A stretch of 64,000 bases of DNA, taken from contig NZ_FO538765.1 in assembly GCF_000968135.1 (NCBI RefSeq), positions 2,554,001 through 2,618,000 of the forward strand. Direction: 5' to 3'. Numbering within the stretch: position 1 is the first letter of the stretch; every line of letters starts with the position of its first letter. Shown here piece after piece: positions 45,649 through 54,596 of the stretch. The notes under the pieces are model-generated. The model was not told the origin of the DNA. It did no database searches and worked only from the letters and a program-made list of their open reading frames with translations. The DNA is from Magnetospira sp. QH-2. Lineage in GTDB: Bacteria; Pseudomonadota; Alphaproteobacteria; Rhodospirillales; Magnetospiraceae. The position numbers and the translations under genes are program-made.

Positions 45649-45763
45649 GTCTTACTCCCCACCATTTTCATTTTGACGTTTCTCGTTGCGGACAGTTTAA
45701 CAACAGCCTTTGGCGGTGAGCAAGAATTCTACTTTGGAATAACGCTAAAGAAGGGCCGCCAGG

Positions 45764-46504
45764 CTACAGCATATGCTGGCCACCGGTGACCCAGATCTCG
45801 GTGCCGGTCACATAGGAGGCATCCTCGGAACAGAGGTAATAAATAGTGGTCGCGGTTTCCTTGGCCGTTCCCATGCGGCCCATGGGAATGCGCGGGATCA
45901 GCACCTCGTATTCCGGCTGCACCATTTCCGTTTCGATCTCGCCGGGGGCCACCGCATTGACCCGCACGCCAAGAGCGGCGAACTCATTGGCCATTTCCCG
46001 CGTCAGCGCCGAGAGAGCCGCCTTGGAAATAGAATAGGCCGATCCGGCAAAGGGGTGAATCTCATGTCCGGCAATGGAGGTGATATTGACGATGGCCCCT
46101 TGCCCCCGATGCAGCGCTGCGGCAAAGCCCCTGGATAAGCGCAAACCGGCGAAGAAATTCAATTCGAACACATCCCGCCAGGCCTTCAAGTCCCCGTTCA
46201 GGCATCCCAGACGTTCCTTGAAGGACGTCTTTGGCGACATGCCGGCATTGTTGACCAAGGCATGCAGCGGCCGGTCGCCCAGATAGGTATTCACTTCGTC
46301 AATGAAGTTGGCGGTGCTATCGCCATCGGCAAGATCCGTGGGCACATGCACCGTCCATCGCGGGTCACGACCGCATTCCGGCGGTACCTCACCCCGAGCG
46401 CAGGTAATGATTTCCCAGCCTCGCTCAAAGAACAGCAATGCCGTGGCATGCCCGATGCCGCGACTGGCACCCGTAATCACCACGGTTTTTCGCTCGTTGG
46501 ACAT
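45764..46504 (-). CDS. SDR-family oxidoreductase (3-ketoacyl reductase-like)
   Basis: The 246-residue protein is a classical short-chain dehydrogenase. It has VVITGASRGIGHATA (NAD(P) binding), NNAG, the catalytic serine in VNITS, and the YSISK tyrosine/lysine pair, then RVNAVAPGEIETEM. The ATG at 46502-46504 has GGTGGG upstream; 20 upstream codons are not supported. Substrate is unknown. It sits between the chemoreceptor and cyclase genes without clear operon partners. Confidence 0.88.
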   Translation of the reverse strand: MSNERKTVVITGASRGIGHATALLFFERGWEIITCARGEVPPECGRDPRWTVHVPTDLADGDSTANFIDEVNTYLGDRPLHALVNNAGMSPKTSFKERLGCLNGDLKAWRDVFELNFFAGLRLSRGFAAALHRGQGAIVNITSIAGHEIHPFAGSAYSISKAALSALTREMANEFAALGVRVNAVAPGEIETEMVQPEYEVLIPRIPMGRMGTAKETATTIYYLCSEDASYVTGTEIWVTGGQHML

Positions 46505-46566
46505 TGGCTTTCCCACCCTTGGCCTGCCCGAAGGATCGCAACCGCGAGCCCATCCGTCAACCAAAC

Positions 46567-48576
46567 CTATTTACTCATGACCCTGTTACGGCCGCATTCC
46601 TTGGCCAGATGAAGAGCCGAGTCAGCCCGCTGGATAGCGGCTTCGAGATTGGGTTCATCCCGGTTCCAAGTGGCACAACCGATGCTGACGGTCATGGAAA
46701 TCTCCAGACCGGCGTGTAGGGCCGGCGTTTCAGAGACTTTGTGCCGCAACCGCTCGGCCAACGAGATCGCATCCAGCATCGTCGTTTCCGGCAAGGTGGC
46801 CACGAACTCCTCTCCGCCAAAGCGGCAGAGGATATCGCTCGCCCGGAGAAAAGGAGTAATGGTCTCGACGAACGCACGCAGGACCGTGTCTCCCGCGGGA
46901 TGGCCATATTTTTCATTGATCGCCTTGAAATTATCCAGGTCCATGATGATCACGGACAGTGCATGATTGAACCGGCGGCAACGCGCCACTTCGGCGTCGG
47001 CGACTGAAAAGAATTGGCGGCGATTATACGCGCCGGTCAAGGGATCGCTATGGGACAGTATACGGAGCTTCTTCTTCAATTCCCGCTTTTCGGAAATGTC
47101 TTCTTGAATGCCTATGAAGTGGGTGATCTTGCCGGACGCATCGACGATCGGAGAGATCTGTCCCTCGGTCCAATAGTAGCTGCCATCTTTGCGACGATTA
47201 TGGAAGACCCCGCGCCAGGTGCGTCCCGAGGAGATAGTGTCCCACAAGTTTTTGTATTCCTCCGGCGCGGTTTCTCCTGATTTCAGCTTTCGGGGGTTTT
47301 CGCCGATCATCTCTTTGGCGCCATAGCCCGAGATCTCGGAAAATCGGAGATTGATATACTCCGCAATGCCCTCGGTATCCGTGATAATCACCCCGGCCGG
47401 ACTCTGTTCCACGCCGACAAACAGGATCCGCAGATAGCTCTCGGCGATTTCCCGGCTGGTTCGAGCCTGAGCGGTTTGCCAGATTCCGTATGCTGTCAGC
47501 AATAAGATGCCGACGAAGGCGGTCAGCAGTGTTCTGTTTTCCAACGCTTGGGCCAGGGAATAATTTAGGTCATCGGGGCCAAAACGCGATAGCAGCACCC
47601 AGGACTGTTTTAAAGGCCTCGCCTCCCCACTGGAAACGAATGGGGTGACCATCGGATTTTCCATGCTTCCTTTGATAATCGCCTGAGGTTTTAGGCGCCT
47701 GAAAACAAACAGCTCTCCCTCCGATTCGGCGCGTCCCCATTCTTGATCGCCAATTTGCTTCCACGCATGGGAATTCTCCCGTGCAAAGGAATCTCCGTGG
47801 TCGAACATAAAACCCCATTCCCGCTCCGGGTTCGGGTGATGCAACCAGAAACCTTGCTCATTGACCATCGAATAGCGTCTCAGTCTGGCCTCGGATAACT
47901 GGGACGTAAACCGGTGGAGCATCTTCTGGGCCAGATAGTTAAGAACAAGGACTCCCCGCCTCTTGCCGGCGGCGTCATCCAATGGCAAGGCGATGCGCAG
48001 CATGGGCTTCAAAGGGCGCTCGATCAGGCCATTTTCCTTGTTCAGATCGAGCGGAGAAATATAAATCTCACGCTCTCCCTGGTTCATGGTCTCCTTGAAA
48101 TAATAGCGATCGCCTTTGTTCTGTAGTTGGTTTGCAGGAACCACCTTCGGTTGTCCTTCGTTGTAATTTATTCGCACAACCTCCAGTCCGTCAGAATCCA
48201 AAAAACGAATTTGGTCGTAGAGGCGCCGGTCGGTAGTAAAATTGAGAAACCGATACTCCAATTCGTAGCGCCTTCCCTCGTCGGGATCGGCGAGGTACTG
48301 CTGCATTTCATAGCTATCGGCCAACACCAGCGCATCGCTGACCAGGATTTCCAGGTCACGCTCCATCAAGGTTTTGACCAGGCGCATATGCGCCGCTTCA
48401 TCGGTCAATCGCAATTCCACTCGCCGCTCGTGTTCGGCAATCTGGAACAGAAAGAATATACCAACCAACAGGGCTGCAATCGGCACATAGTACAAGGCGA
48501 ACCGTCGCAACACCTTTCCGGTCGCAGCGGAATCAAAGATTTGGGGTATGGAGGCGGTATCGTCTCGAATCGTCAT
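46567..48576 (-). CDS. dCACHE-like sensor PAS-GGDEF diguanylate cyclase
   Basis: From the ATG at 48574-48576 the protein has 669 residues: membrane segment (about 25-45), a large periplasmic Cache-type sensor (about 50-320), a second membrane segment (about 335-355), PAS (about 370-485, EYINLRFSEISGYG) and GGDEF (about 500-665). The active site is intact (FGGEEFVATLPE), with LDNFKAINEKYGHPAGD binding GTP. It should make c-di-GMP in response to a periplasmic ligand. The exact start is uncertain because 22 upstream residues are open and hydrophobic. Confidence 0.85.
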   Translation of the reverse strand: MTIRDDTASIPQIFDSAATGKVLRRFALYYVPIAALLVGIFFLFQIAEHERRVELRLTDEAAHMRLVKTLMERDLEILVSDALVLADSYEMQQYLADPDEGRRYELEYRFLNFTTDRRLYDQIRFLDSDGLEVVRINYNEGQPKVVPANQLQNKGDRYYFKETMNQGEREIYISPLDLNKENGLIERPLKPMLRIALPLDDAAGKRRGVLVLNYLAQKMLHRFTSQLSEARLRRYSMVNEQGFWLHHPNPEREWGFMFDHGDSFARENSHAWKQIGDQEWGRAESEGELFVFRRLKPQAIIKGSMENPMVTPFVSSGEARPLKQSWVLLSRFGPDDLNYSLAQALENRTLLTAFVGILLLTAYGIWQTAQARTSREIAESYLRILFVGVEQSPAGVIITDTEGIAEYINLRFSEISGYGAKEMIGENPRKLKSGETAPEEYKNLWDTISSGRTWRGVFHNRRKDGSYYWTEGQISPIVDASGKITHFIGIQEDISEKRELKKKLRILSHSDPLTGAYNRRQFFSVADAEVARCRRFNHALSVIIMDLDNFKAINEKYGHPAGDTVLRAFVETITPFLRASDILCRFGGEEFVATLPETTMLDAISLAERLRHKVSETPALHAGLEISMTVSIGCATWNRDEPNLEAAIQRADSALHLAKECGRNRVMSK

Positions 48577-48698
48577 GGCAAGGAAACGGGCCCACAACAG
48601 GGTCAGGGGAAAGAGCCATAGCATAGCCATTCCACCATCCATTGGCTATGCCGGGTATGGGCCTTGCCAAGCCACGAAGACCGGGCCAACCTGTTGCC

Positions 48699-49283
48699 AT
48701 GTGTTCCCGATTCAACAACGGCGGTTCACCACAAGAACTGCAACAGCGCTTTGGCGACTGGGACTGGCCGGACCCCCTGCCCAATGGCGATCAACGCCCG
48801 ACGGATTCCGTTCTCACGCTGGATATCCAAGAAGGCGCCCGCCTGCTCGCCTGGGGCATTCCCTCCCCTTTCGACGGCAAGCCGCTGATCAATGCGCGCT
48901 CGGAAACCCTGGAGATCAAACAGACATTCCGCCCCTTGCTTCAGCGCCGGGTCCTGGTCCCGGCAAGCTTTTACTATGAATGGCGCAAGGATGGAAAACG
49001 CTCACTCAAGAACCGGATCGGGCGCCCGGATGGGGCCTACATGGCCCTGGCGGGTCTCACTGACGGGCGCTTCCTGACCATTGTCACCTGTGCGCCGTCC
49101 CCGAGCATCGCGCACATCCATGGACGCATGCCGGTCATCCTTGATGAATCCCTCGAACGGGACTGGATGAACAACCAGATTGGTTTTGGGACGATCCAGC
49201 CTGCCCTGGCGCCGGCACCGGATCATCTGCTCAGCGCCGTCGAGGACCAGCCACCGCCAGACCCGCAGATGTCATTATTCTGA
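48699..49283 (+). CDS. SOS-response-associated peptidase / HMCES-type abasic-site protein (YedK)
   Basis: The 194-residue SRAP protein begins MCSRFN. After methionine removal the cysteine at position 2 becomes the N-terminal nucleophile that forms a thiazolidine with abasic sites in single-stranded DNA. The conserved ARSETL, RVLVPASFYYEW, and CAPSPSIAHIHGRMPVIL blocks are present, including the HGRMP segment. Start at 48699 is forced by the catalytic Cys2. It is convergent with the USP gene, with 8 bp between. Confidence 0.95.
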   Translation: MCSRFNNGGSPQELQQRFGDWDWPDPLPNGDQRPTDSVLTLDIQEGARLLAWGIPSPFDGKPLINARSETLEIKQTFRPLLQRRVLVPASFYYEWRKDGKRSLKNRIGRPDGAYMALAGLTDGRFLTIVTCAPSPSIAHIHGRMPVILDESLERDWMNNQIGFGTIQPALAPAPDHLLSAVEDQPPPDPQMSLF

Positions 49284-49291
49284 CACCAAGA

Positions 49292-50158
49292 TCAATGTGC
49301 CATCAAAACCGGAAGGCTGGCTTCTTCGAGAATGTGACGGGTCACTCCGCCCAAAACCATTTCCCAAACGCGGGAATGGGAATAGGCGCCCATAACCAGC
49401 AGGTCGGCTTCCACCTTGCCGCATTCTCCCAGTAAGGCTTCACCGATAGAGAGGCCTCCTGGCGAAAATACCAACGATGTGGTCGTCACTCCGTGCCAGG
49501 ACAGATAGGTGGCCACCTCGCCCACGTCTTGCTCTTCGTCATTCTCTGATTCGGCACTGAGCAGGTAGACCGCCTCGGCCTGCAACAGAAATGGCATGGC
49601 CGCCGACACGGCCCGCGTCGCTTCGGCGCTGCCGTTCCAAGCCACCACAATCCTGCGCCCCATATGGTCTGGGACCATGCTGGGGGTCATCAACACCGGC
49701 TTGCCGGTTTCATACAGCGCCGCATTGAGGGTCTGGTCCGCGGCTCCGTCTCTGCCATCGGTCGGAAAGGGCAGCAACACCAGGTCCCGCACCCGTCCCG
49801 AGCGGGCAATGACCTCGTCTTCGCGACCGGTGACTTCGCGCCAACTGGCCGATACGTCATTGGGGCCCGGCGGTTGATCCGCCACGGTCACATTGTTGGC
49901 CGTGGTTGCCTCATCGAACAAATTCCGTGCGGCGGAAGCCAAATCAGCGGATTCCTTCTCCGCCAGTTCCATCATCTCTTCGATCATGGCCCCGGACATG
50001 CCCTCGCCGAGCATGGGCAGTGCATTTTTGGGATCGGATTTGACGTGGATCACATCCACATGGGCCATGAAATCGCGCCCCAGGCCTATGGCGGCATCCA
50101 GTGCCGAACGTGCACTGTCGGAGCCATCGACCGGCACCAGGATGGTTCTGAGTGTCAT
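49292..50158 (-). CDS. Tandem universal stress protein
   Basis: The 288-residue protein has two UspA-type Rossmann halves. The first begins RTILVPVDGSDSARSALDAA, and the second ends with the signature GAYSHSRVWEMVLGGVTRHIL. The second domain carries the ATP-binding-like G-2x-G-9x-G pattern in GAYSHSR--VLGG; the first lacks a clear one. UspA proteins bind ATP and act in stress survival by unknown means. It lies alone on its strand, and its 5' end faces a short gap before the kinase-like fusion gene. Confidence 0.88.
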   Translation of the reverse strand: MTLRTILVPVDGSDSARSALDAAIGLGRDFMAHVDVIHVKSDPKNALPMLGEGMSGAMIEEMMELAEKESADLASAARNLFDEATTANNVTVADQPPGPNDVSASWREVTGREDEVIARSGRVRDLVLLPFPTDGRDGAADQTLNAALYETGKPVLMTPSMVPDHMGRRIVVAWNGSAEATRAVSAAMPFLLQAEAVYLLSAESENDEEQDVGEVATYLSWHGVTTTSLVFSPGGLSIGEALLGECGKVEADLLVMGAYSHSRVWEMVLGGVTRHILEEASLPVLMAH

Positions 50159-50247
50159 CGGTTTTCTCCTTTGCCAATGGGGCCTAACCCCTTCTCCGGT
50201 AATAGTATCTCACCTGGAGAGCAGGGGGGCAAAGGGAAACGGAGCGG

Positions 50248-51825
50248 CTATAGGCCGATCAGAGCGAGACCTTTGGCCAGGGTCTCTTCGCGGGCACCAC
50301 CACTATCCACGGGCGCCCAGGACATTTCCCCCAGATCATAGTTCAATTGTCCGGCCAAGACCTCTGGCGTCGCATCGGAAGCATTCCGAGTCCGTTTGGC
50401 AATGCGCTCGGCCATGACCGCCGGGTCGGCCGAAAGCCACAGTCCATCAAAGGGCACGCCCGCCGCTTTCGCCGCCTTGGCCGCCTGTTCCCTTTCTTCC
50501 GGCTTGGCGAAAACCGCGTCCAGAACCACGGAGCGTCCGGCGGCCAGGACCTTGGCCGCCTCCTCCCATAGGGCGCCATAGGTCTTTTCGCTCATTTCCG
50601 GTGCATAGGCCTCGGCGGGCAGACGCTCGAACAGCCCCACGCCCCACAGCCGCTTGCGCAGAACATCGGTGCGCAGGACCACCGCACCGGGGCCGTCATG
50701 GAGAGCCGGCGCCAGCTCGCGGGCCATACGCGATTTGCCACTGCCGGAGAGCCCGCCCACGGCCACCATCCGTGGCGTCGCAGGCTCCAGGTAGGCCAGG
50801 GCCCGATCCAGATAGGCGCGCGACTCGGTAATGATGACCTGTCTTTCCGCCTCATCCTGAATGGTCGCCATGGCGGCACCGCCCACCTGGGCCCGAATGG
50901 CCGCCCGCACCGATTGGAACAAGGGCAGGGCGGCCAGCCCGCCCGTATCGCCGGTCAAATCCAAATAGCGATTGAACAGAATACCCGATTGCCGCTTCAG
51001 CCCTTGGTGCTCCAGATCCATCAGCAAGAATGCCAGGTCATAGAGCACATCAATATGAGAGATGGCCGGGTTGAACTCGATGCCGTCGAACAGAATCGGC
51101 CTCAGGCTGGCGGGATCGCCCCCCAGGCAGGCATCCCCCTGCCCCATGAGGCAGATATTGCGTAGGTGCAGATCCCCGTGGCAATGACGAACCGAGCCGC
51201 TTTCCCGTCGCGCTTCCAACATAGTCCGCAAGCCATCCAACGCCGCCAGAGATTGGGACTCCAAAGTCGCGACCGCCGTTGGATCGAACATGCCGTTTGG
51301 TGCTTCGGCAAAACAATCGGCGTTGCTGCCGATGATAAAGCCGGTGCCATCGTGACCACCATATTGGGATGTCGAATCGCTCTGACGGTGAAATCGCGCA
51401 ATGACTTCGGCCAGATCCTCCATCAACCGCCGGGTCAATTGGCCCCTTTGGGCCATGCGATCAAACAGGTTCTCCTCGTCAAAGCGGACCATTTCCACCA
51501 GCCAGTCCACCGGATTGCCGAGTCCCGCCAGTGCCAGACTCCCATTGATCTCGCGTGTCACGGGCAGGACGCCGATGTATAGATCCGGGGCGGCGCGGCT
51601 GTTGGCGTTGACTTCTTCTAGACAGGCTTCGTGGCGCAGATCGGCGGTGGAGAAATCCAGGTATGAAAACCGCACCGCCCTTTTCAGCTTGAACACCCGG
51701 CAGCCGACCTTGAACACCGCCGAGATATGGGTGTCCAGGCGCTCCACCGGCGCTCGGGCACTGGTCTCATAGGACTCAACGCGGGACAGAAAATCCAGAA
51801 CTTCCGACTGGTCTTCAACGATCAT
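50248..51825 (-). CDS. Kinase-like (APH) plus P-loop NTPase fusion protein
   Basis: The ATG at 51823-51825 has GGAGGT upstream and gives 525 residues. The N-terminal part (about 1-320) is an aminoglycoside-phosphotransferase-like fold with the catalytic [11 protein letters not shown] and the metal-binding FDGIEFNP. The C-terminal part (about 345-525) is an AAA/zeta-type kinase with Walker [10 protein letters not shown]. Bacterial proteins of this layout are common, usually labelled bifunctional aminoglycoside phosphotransferase/ATP-binding protein; resistance activity is unproven. It is divergent from the small DUF2892 gene. Confidence 0.85.
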   Translation of the reverse strand: MIVEDQSEVLDFLSRVESYETSARAPVERLDTHISAVFKVGCRVFKLKRAVRFSYLDFSTADLRHEACLEEVNANSRAAPDLYIGVLPVTREINGSLALAGLGNPVDWLVEMVRFDEENLFDRMAQRGQLTRRLMEDLAEVIARFHRQSDSTSQYGGHDGTGFIIGSNADCFAEAPNGMFDPTAVATLESQSLAALDGLRTMLEARRESGSVRHCHGDLHLRNICLMGQGDACLGGDPASLRPILFDGIEFNPAISHIDVLYDLAFLLMDLEHQGLKRQSGILFNRYLDLTGDTGGLAALPLFQSVRAAIRAQVGGAAMATIQDEAERQVIITESRAYLDRALAYLEPATPRMVAVGGLSGSGKSRMARELAPALHDGPGAVVLRTDVLRKRLWGVGLFERLPAEAYAPEMSEKTYGALWEEAAKVLAAGRSVVLDAVFAKPEEREQAAKAAKAAGVPFDGLWLSADPAVMAERIAKRTRNASDATPEVLAGQLNYDLGEMSWAPVDSGGAREETLAKGLALIGL

Positions 51826-51881
51826 CGCCACCTCCGGCCCGCAGATTACACCCAGCCCCCCTGGCTCGCGAGATTTTCCTG

Positions 51882-51914
51882 TTGACATTTATATTAGCTG
51901 GTACTAATTTAGTA
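51882..51914 (+). promoter_or_regulatory. Promoter of the DUF2892 gene with overlapping operator palindrome
   Basis: TTGACA (51882-51887), a 17-bp spacer and TAATTT (51905-51910) form a strong promoter. The perfect palindrome TACTAATTTAGTA (51902-51914) covers the -10 box. A second dyad, ATTAG (51893-51897) and CTAAT (51904-51908), overlaps it. Such overlap suggests a repressor, for example of the ArsR/SqrR class that often controls YgaP-type sulfur genes, but the regulator is not in the window. Confidence 0.6.
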
Positions 51915-51962
51915 ACACTTAATATATTGCCGCACGCCAACTGGGAAGACGAGGATTGGATT

Positions 51963-52166
51963 ATGTCGATTGATCGTATGGTTATGGCTTTTGCCGGTGT
52001 CGTAATTTTGGCCACCCTCGCGCTTGGCCACTATGTGCATCCTTACTGGCTGTTTATGACAGCTTTCGTCGGATTGAATCTTTTGCAGGCCGCCTTTACC
52101 GGGTTCTGCCCGCTGGCGATCATCCTCAAAAAGCTGGGAGTCAAGCCGGGACAAGCTTTCGGTTGA
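51963..52166 (+). CDS. Small DUF2892/YgaP-type membrane protein (67 aa)
   Basis: The product reads [20 protein letters not shown] and continues with two membrane segments (about 7-25 and 31-50). It ends with [12 protein letters not shown], the conserved cysteine motif of the YgaP membrane domain. These proteins accompany rhodanese-type sulfur transfer enzymes or thiosulfate metabolism. No rhodanese neighbour is visible. It has its own promoter at 51882-51910 and a terminator at 52227-52255, so it appears monocistronic. Confidence 0.85.
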   Translation: MSIDRMVMAFAGVVILATLALGHYVHPYWLFMTAFVGLNLLQAAFTGFCPLAIILKKLGVKPGQAFG

Positions 52167-52226
52167 CCCCAACGGGGCGCCCCGCGCCCCAGCATCACGT
52201 TTTATTACACCTCCCAAGCAACCTCG

Positions 52227-52255
52227 GGGGCGGCTCTGCCGCCCCATCTTTTTTT
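52227..52255 (+). terminator. Rho-independent terminator after the DUF2892 gene
   Basis: GGGGCGG-CTCTG-CCGCCCC (52227-52245) is a perfect 7-bp GC stem with a 5-base loop, followed by ATC and a run of T. It ends the DUF2892 transcript and isolates it from lptF. Confidence 0.9.
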
Positions 52256-52347
52256 GTGAAAAGCCCTCTGATGGGCTGAAATTGCCGCATTCTATTGCCA
52301 TTTTCGGTTTTTTTTGACAGGTTGGCGCCGAACCTCAGTGACAAGAA

Positions 52348-53472
52348 ATGGGCATGAACGGTATTTCCCGATACATCTTTCGGCAATTGGCCACGGGAAC
52401 CATTCTGGTCACCCTGGGTTTGACGACGATTATCTGGCTGACCCAGTCCCTTCGTTTCATTGAAATGATCGTCAACCGTGGCCTGGATATCGGCGGGTTC
52501 CTGCGGCTAACCATGCTGCTTATGCCGGATATCCTGACGATCATTCTGCCCCTAGCCCTTTTTGCAGCCGTTGTGTTCGTCTATTCGAAAATGGTTGGCG
52601 ACCGGGAACTGGTGGTTATGCGGGCGACCGGACTGAGTCAGGGCATGCTGGCCTACCCGGCCATTCTCTTGGCCCTGATTGCCATGGGCATTTCCTATAC
52701 CCTAAACCTCTACTTTCTTCCCAAGTCCTATCAAATGTTCCGGGATTTCCAATGGCAGGTCCGCTATTCCTATTCCCACGTAGTTTTGCAGGAAGGCACC
52801 TTCAATTCCTTGACGCCCGAAGTGACCGTCTATGTGCGCGAACGAACGGCCGATGGTCAGCTCAAGGGCATCTTGGCGCATATGACCAAAGACCCGGAGA
52901 AGCCAACGACGATCATGGCTGAACGAGGCGCCCTGGTGATCACGGAGACCGGTCCCCGGGTGATCATGTTCAACGGCAATCGCCAGGAAGTGGATAAGAA
53001 GAAACACAAGATGTCCATTCTCTTCTTTGACCGATATGCCCTCGATATTGCGGGCACGAAGGCGGATGCCACCGATCGCTATCGGGAACCGCGCGAACGC
53101 ATGCTGCACGAACTTCTGGGGGCCAACGAGGAAACTGTTCCCGACGCCCGAGATCGGGGTCGATTTATCGTTGAAGGACATAAACGGTTAGCCTCGCCCC
53201 TTTGGATCCTGGGATTTGTCATGGTTGGCGTGAGTGCCCTGATTTCCGGTAGCATCACCCGCCGCAGCCAAACGCGCCGTATTGTCATGGCGGTTTGCCT
53301 GGTCGTGCTCCTACAAGCCGGATTCTTGGGGGTTGAAAACCTGGCGGCCAAACGCTTGGAATTGATTCCATTGATTTACGTCGCGGCACTGCTCCCCATC
53401 TTGGTGGGACTGAGTGCCATTCATTTCAATCCGCGTGCGGGGCGCCGCGCGCCGGCCGCCGTCGGCAGCTAG
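52348..53472 (+). CDS. lptF: LPS export system permease
   Basis: The 374-residue YjgP/YjgQ-family inner-membrane protein has membrane segments at the N-terminus (about 15-125) and C-terminus (about 275-365) around a periplasmic beta-jellyroll region (about 130-265). With LptG it forms the membrane part of the LptB2FG ABC exporter that extracts LPS from the inner membrane. The order lptF-lptG-lptD-surA-pdxA-rsmA is well known in alphaproteobacteria. It is separated from lptG by 16 bp. Confidence 0.93.
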   Translation: MGMNGISRYIFRQLATGTILVTLGLTTIIWLTQSLRFIEMIVNRGLDIGGFLRLTMLLMPDILTIILPLALFAAVVFVYSKMVGDRELVVMRATGLSQGMLAYPAILLALIAMGISYTLNLYFLPKSYQMFRDFQWQVRYSYSHVVLQEGTFNSLTPEVTVYVRERTADGQLKGILAHMTKDPEKPTTIMAERGALVITETGPRVIMFNGNRQEVDKKKHKMSILFFDRYALDIAGTKADATDRYREPRERMLHELLGANEETVPDARDRGRFIVEGHKRLASPLWILGFVMVGVSALISGSITRRSQTRRIVMAVCLVVLLQAGFLGVENLAAKRLELIPLIYVAALLPILVGLSAIHFNPRAGRRAPAAVGS

Positions 53473-53488
53473 AGAGGGACGGGAAAAC

Positions 53489-54592
53489 ATGCGGGTATCA
53501 TCCACCCTCTCCTTTTATATCGGTCGCCGGTTCTTGATGTCGGTGATGGGGCTGTACTTCTCTTTCCTGGCACTGATTTTCGTCTTTGACATGATCGAGT
53601 TGCTGCGGCGCGCGGCTTCCAAGCCCAATATTTCTTTCACGCTTATCTTGGAAATGGCTTTTCTGAAACTGCCCCATATGGGCCAAGAGGCACTCCCCTT
53701 TGCCGTTTTGCTTGGCGGTATGATGGCGTTTTGGCGTTTAACCCGAAATCATGAATTGGTCATTGCCCGCTCCTCCGGTGTTTCGGCCTGGCAGTTCTTG
53801 TTTCCGGTTTTGGGTATGGCCGCCTTGCTCGGCGTTTTACAGGTCACCGTCTTCAACCCGGTTTCGTCCATGACCCTGGCCCGCTTCGTTCAGATCGAAA
53901 CGGCGGTACTCAAGGGACAACAGAGCGCGCTCGCCATTTCCAAGACCGGGCTCTGGCTGAGACAGGCCAATGAACAGGGCCAATCGGTGGTGCATGCGGT
54001 GCGCGTCCACCAGGCCCAGACATCCGTTGAATTGCAAGACGTGAGCATCATCGTCTACCGGGATACGGATCAGTTCGGCAATCGGATCGAAGCCGACAGG
54101 GCGACACTCGAAGACGGGTTCTGGCATCTCTATGACGTCTGGAGCTACCTGCCGGAACACCCCCCTCAACATGCCGAAGAACTCTTGTTCGCTACCGACC
54201 TGACCCTGAATCGCATCCAAGATAGCTTCGCGCCGCCGGAAACCATGTCTTTTTGGGAACTGCCCAAGTTCATTGATACTTTGGAAGCCTCCGGCTTTTC
54301 CGCCCTGCGGCACCGATTGCACCTGCATGCCCTGCTGGCCGCCCCGCTGCTGCTTTGTGCGATGGTGCTGATTGCCGCCATGTTCACTCTCCGATTGTCC
54401 AATCGGCGCGGCGGCGCCACGAGAATCGTCGTGGGCGGGGTGTTGTCCGGGTTTACCGTCTACGTATTTACCGATGTGGTGTTCGCCCTTGGTCTATCGG
54501 ATCGCATCCCCGCGGTCCTCGCGGCCTGGACCCCGTCGGGGGTCACCACCTTGTTGGGGCTTGCCATGCTTCTGCATCTGGAAGATGGTTAG
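53489..54592 (+). CDS. lptG: LPS export system permease
   Basis: The 367-residue protein shares the YjgP/YjgQ layout with lptF: membrane segments at about 10-120 and 270-365 and a periplasmic region between. The start was set at 53489 (MRVSSTLSFYIGRRF), 16 bp after lptF with AGAGAGGG upstream; a longer reading overlaps lptF. LptF and LptG act as a heterodimer with LptB. The next gene, lptD, starts 4 bp after the stop. Confidence 0.92.
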   Translation: MRVSSTLSFYIGRRFLMSVMGLYFSFLALIFVFDMIELLRRAASKPNISFTLILEMAFLKLPHMGQEALPFAVLLGGMMAFWRLTRNHELVIARSSGVSAWQFLFPVLGMAALLGVLQVTVFNPVSSMTLARFVQIETAVLKGQQSALAISKTGLWLRQANEQGQSVVHAVRVHQAQTSVELQDVSIIVYRDTDQFGNRIEADRATLEDGFWHLYDVWSYLPEHPPQHAEELLFATDLTLNRIQDSFAPPETMSFWELPKFIDTLEASGFSALRHRLHLHALLAAPLLLCAMVLIAAMFTLRLSNRRGGATRIVVGGVLSGFTVYVFTDVVFALGLSDRIPAVLAAWTPSGVTTLLGLAMLLHLEDG

Positions 54593-54596
54593 CGCC

